DNA of 64,000 nt from Axinella damicornis (lineage: Eukaryota > Porifera > Demospongiae > Axinellida > Axinellidae). The first letter of the stretch is position 1. Every line of letters begins with the position of its first letter. This document shows, piece by piece, positions 57,405-64,000 of the stretch. Both the position numbers and the translations under genes were made by a program. The stretch is from positions 1,831,961 to 1,895,960 of the forward strand of contig OZ007508.1 in the NCBI GenBank assembly GCA_963931865.1, written 5' to 3'. The notes beneath the pieces were generated by a model, which searched no databases, was not told where the DNA came from, and worked only from the letters and a program-made list of their open reading frames with translations.

Positions 57405-57850
57405 TCTCTGGGGGGCAGTTGCCCCCCTTGCCCCTATGCTAGGTACCGCCCTGGAAGGTGGTCTGTCAATGTTGCTACACAATTTTAATTTTACATCAAT
57501 TATTTTTGTTTCTGTATAATATAATTAGAAAATAAAGCAATAATGCAGTGTTCAATCGACTGTCCACGTGGTTGTAGCTAATCCATCGACGATGAAAAGA
57601 AGGAAGCTAACAACTGAGCCCCACACATCGATACTTACTGGTTACTTGGTCAATCTTCTTTGCGTCTGGGAACGTGTCAAGAATGCGTAGATGCTACGAG
57701 AGCGCTTCCTGATCGCTAAAAAGAACACATAAAAAAATTTCCGCGTTTCACGCGGATTGATCACCACTTCGCAGCTCTGCACGCACCGCCTTCGGCGGTG
57801 CACTGTGCAATTTGCCCCCCCCAGATATAAAAGTTATGTACGGCCCTGCC
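57405..57850. mobile_element. Remnant hAT-like element ends
   Basis: Two right-end-like sequences, CTAGGTACCGCCCTGG (to about 57453) and AAGTTATGTACGGCCCTGC (to about 57849), each preceded by C-runs (TTGCCCCCC type). No paired left ends or transposase were found. Confidence 0.4.
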
Positions 57851-57859
57851 TTCCAATGT

Positions 57860-58202
57860 GTTGCCTAGGTAACATGTCCCATACATAGATTAACCATCTG
57901 CATGTGGCAACTGAGGATAGTAATAGTACCATCTGGTACAGGAGCGTACCTCAATTGCTGCTGAGCTGTGTTGTCTAGGTAATGTGGCATATTCAATTGG
58001 CTCGGCATATTCAATTGGCTCAGCTCATTGCCTCATTGCCTCATTGGGTGCACTCAGCAAGTTTGTTGCCAAGGCAACCATAAGTAACAGATACCCACCA
58101 CCCAATCAATCATCATAAGTGCCACTACAGCCGCTTCATGGCCAGATTTGCAACTGCGTACTACATTCACACGACTCCTACAATCCGCGTTGCCTTGGCA
58201 AC
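57860..58202. promoter_or_regulatory. Cluster of RFX X-box-like palindromes
   Basis: GTTGCCTAGGTAAC (57860-57873), GTTGTCTAGGTAAT (57970-57983), GTTGCCAAGGCAAC (58065-58078) and GTTGCCTTGGCAAC (58189-58202). The last two are perfect 6-2-6 X-box palindromes of the kind bound by RFX factors. Further copies, GTATCCATGGTAAC, lie at 54824 and 56960. Possible enhancer or promoter, or motifs spread by repeats. Confidence 0.45.
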
Positions 58203-58451
58203 CAACCAACAAACACAACCACCGCAACCACACTATCACAGAGTCGGTAGACTCTGTATGTAGGGATACGACGTGCACGCAATACATGCCAATACAAAAA
58301 AATCTCTCCAAATCTCAGAAACGGTACACTTACAAGCCTTTATAACCACATACCGTTCATCTTCGAGTGTTTTCATGACCAACAAGACTCCTTGCATCGC
58401 AAAAAACCGTCGCGAAAGTACCTCACCAGGTACTCGCAAAACGGGCAAATT

Positions 58452-58500
58452 GTTTTTCTTTCTTTCTTTCTTTCTTTCTTCTTCTTCTTCTTCTTCTTCA
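58452..58500. repeat. (TTTC)n/(TTC)n microsatellite
   Basis: TTTC units followed by TTC units. An acidic/basic ORF on the minus strand across it is a repeat artefact at its start. Confidence 0.95.
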
Positions 58501-58535
58501 GACAACTTAGCTCAACGTTGCCTCAATCTGTCACG

Positions 58536-58977
58536 ATGGTTTTCGCACGAAACAGCAGCATTTTCAACCGAGCAGTGCAACGTCCCATCGCTTTTTCGCT
58601 ACCCCCAAGTCTTCACCAGGCGGCTGCAGCTGCCCTCTCAATAACTATGGCTTCGTTTGTCACGCCATTTTCACGTTTGTACGCATGCGCACTTAAACGA
58701 TCACTTAGCAACGATACGTAATTATTACTCAAGATCGCTGAATTAGAAAAGTGGGGAAGATACGTTGACCGATGTGTTGTCTGCAAACCAGGCACTCTTC
58801 TGAGGTTAGTCCCTGTACGCATGATTTAGCTAAGCTTATATTGCTACCTATACTGTATTCTGTGAGCAGGGTGAACGCCTATCTCAACTCTCAACACCCA
58901 TATGAATGTCCCTACTATAAACTGCCTATTCCATGGTCTTCAGACAGGGAGAACTCAGTGGCTTTGTCATCCATCTA
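58536..58977 (+). CDS. Candidate small multi-exon gene, mitochondrial-type N-terminus
   Basis: ATG 58536 opens MVFARNSSIFNRAVQRPIAF..., basic and hydrophobic, like a mitochondrial presequence. Separately, an open stretch ending CTTCTGAG before donor-like GTTAGT (58812) joins in frame to an exon after TGTGAGCAG (58868), giving KWGRYVDRC...RVNAYLNSQHPYE and PYYKLPIPW before a stop at 58977. The W...VNAYL...HP...PY...PW spacing weakly recalls cytochrome c oxidase subunit 6A. The link between the first exon and the rest is not resolved. Low confidence. Confidence 0.2.
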
Positions 58978-59160
58978 GGGAACAGTTGACTTGAGATGCC
59001 CGGGCCTGATTCTCAAGTGTAATACCTGAGTAATATTGTCCACATAGTAGTGGCACATACCAAGGCAAGGACACCTACTGCCCAGGTGCCTGTGAGGTCA
59101 CTGACTTCTGCAGCAAACTTCAGCTCAAACATGCGCCTGCTGCCCCAAAAAATTTACATA

Positions 59161-59435
59161 AACAAGTAATAAAAAACATTAAAAATGTATCAGGATGTAG
59201 GGATACCAGAACGGCAAAAAGTAAGGAAACAAGAGGGATGATCGAACATAACAGTGAAGTATACAATCACCCCTACATATCTTTTTTCATTGTACATGTA
59301 TATATGGAAGAAGATCTCTGTAGGGGTGATTGTATACTTCACTGTTATGTTCGATCATCCCTCTTGTTTCCTTACTTTTTGCCGTTCTGGTATCCCTACA
59401 TCCTGATACATTTTTAATGTTTTTTATTACTTGTT
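59161..59435. mobile_element. Foldback element with 120-bp arms
   Basis: AACAAGTAATAAAAAACATT at the left is the inverse of AATGTTTTTTATTACTTGTT at the right. Arms (about 59161-59280 and 59316-59435) match through CCAGAACGGCAAAAAGTAAG and GTGAAGTATACAATCACCCC with very few differences. No ORF. Confidence 0.85.
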
Positions 59436-60342
59436 ACAATAAAACTGGAGAAACTGGACACTAACAAGCTTGTTTGCACAAAACTACAATCAATTAGTTG
59501 CAATCAAGCTCGCAAATGCAAGCCAAAGGGCCGTACCAAGCACACGCTACCCCCAAACCTGGAAACCTTGCAGCAGATCAAGCTGTCTGCCACACACAAC
59601 ACTCACACACGTGCGGCTACTTCACCTTATACACACAGAGTTGCACCTGGTGTCTGTCAATTGCATTAAGCAGTATCATTACCACCTTAATTCATTTAGC
59701 TAATGGCCACTAAGTACGGAATTCATTGTGGAAGAACAGATTCATTGCAGAAGCATTCATCCGGCACCGCATCATGAATGCCGTATGCAACATCCCATGG
59801 TGTTTACGGAACTGCAAGGAGTGGGCGACCAGAGGTGGCTCAGTAACGGCCCAGGTGTGGAGGTAACAGATATGATATTCTGTCATAGGGTCATACCCAC
59901 AGACTGGAGATCTGACCAATCAGAGAGCCAAATGTGGCATTTAGACAGGAAGTGAAGATATTGAATTGCTAGTTATTTGTAGTGATTATACATTACATCT
60001 TATATCCCTCATTTATGTTGCGATATTCACGCAGCCCTCAATGAATCAGATGCCTCAGGATCAATCACATAACTAATTCACTAGCCTTCGTCAGGTGCAT
60101 TATCCTACCCTCGACCACTACTATATTGCCCTCATGTACTAAAATGCCGTAATACACTGCAAACTGGCATTGTATTTATGTCCGGCAGATATTCATAGTC
60201 TGATAGTCCTGAGCCAGCATGATCTAACACTAGTTACAGTCCTGGTAGGAACTCTGAAATGTTTGGGAGGAACACAAAGGTTTTGACTGCACCATCACGA
60301 CCACCATCATCCACTGCATGACACTGCCATATTACGCTTGTG

Positions 60343-60549
60343 CAGAAAATCACCTTAGTGGGGGAGTTACGACTAATACAGTAACCACCCCCAACAAAAA
60401 CCGAACCCTCACAGAAAATCACCTTAGTGGGGGAGTTACGACTAATACAGTAACCACCCTCAACAAAAACTGAACCCTCACAGAAAATCACCTTAGTGGG
60501 GGAGTTACGACCAATACCGCAACCACCCTCAACAAAAACTGAACCCTCA
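60343..60549 (-). repeat. Minisatellite: three 69-bp (23-codon) units
   Basis: Three consecutive units with exact 69-bp period and a few substitutions (60343-60411, 60412-60480, 60481-60549). On the minus strand they lie in an open frame of 110 codons (60566-60234), each unit reading EGSVFVEGGYCISRNSPTKV plus IFC. A period divisible by three keeps the frame, but no gene context supports coding. Confidence 0.9.
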
Positions 60550-62154
60550 AACCTAGGGTTTATCACTCAAGGCAAGGCATCAGGCATCATTGTCAAAAGT
60601 GAGTTTACCCTACCAGTTTGCTCTCGTGCACAGGTGTGGCTGCTACTTGGAACTGAACAAAATTAAACTCTAACACCCAACTACGTAAGTGTATAATGGG
60701 ATAATTGGTACAGGATATGTTGCGAATCCTTTGCAACACTGGATCAGATCAGTGTATTCCATATATGGAAGGTTCAGAGTTCAGAGTCTTCCATAAAAGG
60801 AAGGCACTGAGTTGGAGGTCTTTGTTCTGCAAAATCGTGTACCACTACGTAATAAGAGGTGTAGGTGTTAACTTCGCTCAGTCCTGTAGTCACACATTAC
60901 TGGGCGCAGCTCACCTATAGGCACAGTTTCAACTCTCACCTCAGCTAAGTAGGATCGAAAATCACAGTTTCTGAAGAAGACCAGTGCGGAGTGGCAAAAG
61001 CTATGATTCCAAATGAAGCACACTTCCTATTCGAGGAATGCCATTCTAAATCAAGTGAATCTCCCTATTAGGTGCATATTTCCTTCCTGTGAAAATACAG
61101 GCGCATGTGCATAAGAATGCGGGATTATGGTAATTTTGTTCCGAGTGAGCTCTGCTCTATAGCTAGATATTGATATTTTTATGACAGACAGACACAACCC
61201 ATAGCTTAACCTGCTTGTGCACATGGCGCCCCGGGTAGTTAACCTGTTTGGACTAAGCAGCTGCTAACCAGTGCTAACTAGACATGAGAAAAACAAAATT
61301 ATGTAACTAAGAGTAGCGTGTGTGGTCTGCGGGATGCCTGTGTATATAACTCTGACTGCTTCGCTATGCACGTGTGGCGGTGGGTGGTCGGTAGGCTTCA
61401 TTCAGAGCCAGGAGTGAGTGGAGTCTCACCAGAGAACCTTTGCCAACTGCTCCTGCTTCTAACAAGACGGAATAACACTTGGAGCGTTAATGCACATTTC
61501 CTGATGATCTGTTCAAAAATTTAAACCAATCGGAGGACTGCAAATTATGAAGAGTAAAACCTCAAATGGGTTGCTATAAGCAGTTAGTAATGTCATCTGC
61601 ATATACTGGTTTAGTAAGCACAACTCTCTGAGCATGAATATATAAATTGAAGCAAATATCTATCACATCGGTCTTTCTAAGGCCACCTTCGAAAATTGAT
61701 CACTCATTATAAGACATGTGAGATGGTTGGCAAAAGAACATTAGAAGAGTGCTAATGAGCGACAAGGATATCAGTTTAAGGGTGTTACTGACCAGTGCAA
61801 CAAGTGTCTGCAGAATTCAATCCACTCTTGATTAAGTCATCCATTGCACAGTCAGCTTAACTAAACTGTATTGGTAACTCAAGTAGTGTATACAGTGTAC
61901 GTATCAATAACTACTGGGACATGATTGAAAGCATGCAATGAACATTTGTGATTGTTCATACCAAATATGGTCATGTAACAGCCGATGATGTACATGAGGG
62001 GTTGATGCAATATCCCTCATTTGTCTGTGGACACAATGACTACAATGCTACTGAGATACTAGTTGAACTGGAATAGCAACCAGCTCCACCCGATACCCGT
62101 CAGCACTTTGAATCAATGGGGCATTACTGGACTATGTCTACAATGCCAGGGTTA

Positions 62155-62263
62155 CGAAAAAATTACAAGTGTTAATGTAACTGTGCAATGCTTCTTGCCT
62201 GTAATTACCGTAATTACAGGCAAGAAGCATTGCACAGTTACATTAACACTTGTAATTTTTTCG
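62155..62263. repeat. Perfect 109-bp palindrome
   Basis: Two identical 54-nt arms around a single central base (62209). Outer ends CGAAAAAATTACAAG, centre GTAATTACCGTAATTAC. No mismatch seen. It would form a very stable hairpin; likely a recent foldback MITE. Confidence 0.9.
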
Positions 62264-62861
62264 CTCGAGTGGATGGGAATGAGCAAGCTGTATGTCATTT
62301 GCCATAGCATCCCAGCAGGAGGCGGTGTGGACATCCATACACACATACATGTACAGCAGTGACACGCACACACACGCATACGTACGTGCACGCACAAGCA
62401 TTTCAGTTAATTTTGACATGTTTCGTGGGATGATTAACACCCCCAAATTCTCTAGTATCATGATGTTCGCAGTCCACGTGTGTGACAAATGACTTCTGCA
62501 ATGAAGTTACACATTGCACATCAAAGCTATTGTTCTGTGTTTATCCTAGATTCTAAGGAAAATGAACATTAGCATATACTGCAAGAGTGTATAATAACGA
62601 TGGAAGCCTCTTCTCTTAATCAGTCAGTTGTGGATTCAGAATTCTTATATATTATGACAGCAGATTGGTAAAAACGATACGATCTACTTAAAGTGAAATT
62701 GAACATCAATTATACAAGAACATAATTATGGTAGAAGCCTCTCAACCAGTGGATTCATTACTAATGAAAGGATTATTCACAGCAACAAAGGAATGATTAA
62801 AGTTACAGTGAAATTGAATATTAGCGTTAACATAAGAAACTAGAGGTGTTCATAGAACACA

Positions 62862-63120
62862 TACCCCGCGCTGAACGTCTACAGGCCAGGATGCATGCAG
62901 TGCTGATGTGACATCTCTGCCGATGCGCATCGAACAGGGCGGCTATCACGTATACTGTGTTCGTTTATGGCCATATCCAAGGTGTGAGGGTCTATGTGGG
63001 GAAATTTCAATATTTTTCGCCTGACAGACGACTGACTGACAGACGACTGACTGACTGACGGACAAAACCGATTGCTTAACCCCGCTTCGCGCATGCGCGC
63101 GCGGGGTAAAGCGCGGGGTA
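62862..63120. mobile_element. Small MITE, 259 bp
   Basis: Perfect 11-bp terminal inverted repeats TACCCCGCGCT/AGCGCGGGGTA. The interior has GACTGACTGAC units and a GCGCATGCGCGC palindrome. No ORF. Confidence 0.65.
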
Positions 63121-64000
63121 AAAATGCTTTGAAGTCAAAGACCACGAACCACCTCCTATAGGCAGCCCATGCACCTCAAACCTTGCCTATGAAGCTTACA
63201 CTGCTACACATCCAACAGTTCCCTGGCCAAGGTACCCTAGAAAGTTGTGATCTTTCTGCATTATAGACCCCGCCCATTTCTTGTTGGCCATAACTTGGCT
63301 CCAGTGAATGCACTTCCTAGCCCAAGCCTCATTAGCTCACGTGAAGGAGTAGCGAGCTTTGCTAACCCAAACAAGTGTCTTTGAGTGGGCTCTGCTCAGA
63401 ATGCAACCACCTTTTCATACGGATGCTAGGGTTGCAAGTTTCTACTCGGAGCATTGGCCACATACAGCTGAGGTGGTAGGCCATTCTGTGTGGCTCAGGG
63501 TGGTTGCTAATGCCATTGTCATGGGAAGATTAATACTCTAATCAGCAGTCTAGCCTAAGTGTCTCCAAGACAATGGCAGCTAGTGCAGAATGCAGTAGGC
63601 AATAAGCTAATGACGCTCCAGACCAGTACGCTTGGATACTATAGTAATTCCAATTACAATATAGTGCACCACGCCACAGCAAAGATTAAGTAGACTATGA
63701 TTGTGTGTGTATTGTTGTACGTGTACGCAAAATTAATAGGGGTCCCCTTATATTAGTGTTTGGCTACTAGACTCTCTCCTGTTGCATATTTGAAACAAAA
63801 TTTTCATAGAAAATTTACAGAAGTATGATACTTTGTAATCAGGCTTCCAAATGTTTTTTTTTTATTTCGGCAGCTTTTTTCATTTGACTGATGGCTAATG
63901 ATATCATCAGAATCATGAGTGCATGATGACATCATGATGACATTGTGGATGATGCCATCATGCACTCTTGTTAGAATACAACAGAGATACCTACGTATAG

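Larger units (their letters stand above)
50997..58300. other. Repeat-derived interval without recognised gene
   Basis: Many short ORFs, none recognised. Contents seen: an inverted repeat (51355-51850), a tandem 90-bp duplication (53690-53875), a 45-bp tandem (55213-55305), diverged dispersed units sharing GACATAGTTGTGGCTA (53631, 55990 and, partly, 56917), hAT-like right ends (57405-57455 and 57800-57850) and X-box-like sites. A donor-like CCAG-GTAAGAC at about 55370 follows an open frame on the plus strand but no gene could be built. Confidence 0.5.
58978..64000. other. Repeat-derived interval to window end, no recognised gene
   Basis: Contains a foldback element (59161-59435), a 69-bp minisatellite (60343-60549), a 109-bp perfect palindrome (62155-62263) and a small MITE (62862-63120). 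Apart from these, only short unrecognised ORFs. Confidence 0.5.

Noticed and set aside
58345..58412. Minus-strand mini-exon (MQGVLLVMKTLEDERYVVIK) ending at GTAAGTG
   Set aside because: Good donor and plausible frame, but too short and with no recognisable next exon; not strong enough to list as a gene.

Overview
The window looks like nuclear DNA from a metazoan, most likely a demosponge (inference). The genes are intron-containing or intronless animal genes: iodotyrosine deiodinase, H2A.X, a phenylalanine hydroxylase pair, EXT2 and a Bcl-2 family member. Introns are mostly short, foldback and terminal-inverted-repeat elements are dense, and there are unusual Death-domain architectures (poly-ubiquitin-like plus Death domain; Death domain plus coiled coil plus Kelch). 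A run of exactly 200 N (19464-19663) marks a scaffold gap.

Layout. 0.66-1.63 kb: single-exon IYD (minus). 3.63-4.03 kb: intronless H2A.X with SQEY tail (minus) and a CCAAT/TATA promoter. 4.7-6.9 kb: a palindromic element and a decayed Ty3/gypsy element with a nested DNA transposon. 7.2-13.97 kb: one huge minus-strand gene encoding about 26 ubiquitin-like repeats ending in a Death domain, interrupted by two single-base frame breaks. 16.67-19.12 kb: first four coding exons of EXT2 (plus), then the gap. 22.07-24.02 kb: intronless Death domain/coiled-coil/Kelch gene (minus). 26.32-31.67 kb: 12-exon phenylalanine hydroxylase (minus).

The interval from inside the Death/Kelch ORF to beyond the hydroxylase (about 23.5-33.09 kb) is tandemly duplicated as about 33.09-44.37 kb. 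The second copy has an intact second hydroxylase (35.88-43.59 kb) but only the 5' part of the Death/Kelch gene, because the duplication junction cuts that ORF. Comparing the copies reveals copy-specific insertions (LINE fragment, hAT-like element, palindromic element with a 13-bp target duplication, piggyBac-like MITE) and a small inversion.

45.2-48.8 kb: three-exon Bcl-2-family gene with long disordered flanks (minus). It shares a TATA/CRE/TATA bidirectional promoter with an unrecognised intronless gene (49.11-49.67 kb, plus). 50.78-51.00 kb: the last exon of EXT2, but on the minus strand, opposite to the 5' exons; this suggests a scaffold orientation error, a second gene or a fragment. 51-64 kb: mostly repeat-derived, with foldbacks, a 109-bp perfect palindrome, a 69-bp minisatellite and a cluster of RFX X-box-like sites.

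Functionally the window is rich in death-fold and apoptosis-type proteins (two Death-domain genes plus a Bcl-2 gene) beside two aromatic-amino-acid/halotyrosine enzymes. No functional coupling between these groups is shown by the sequence.
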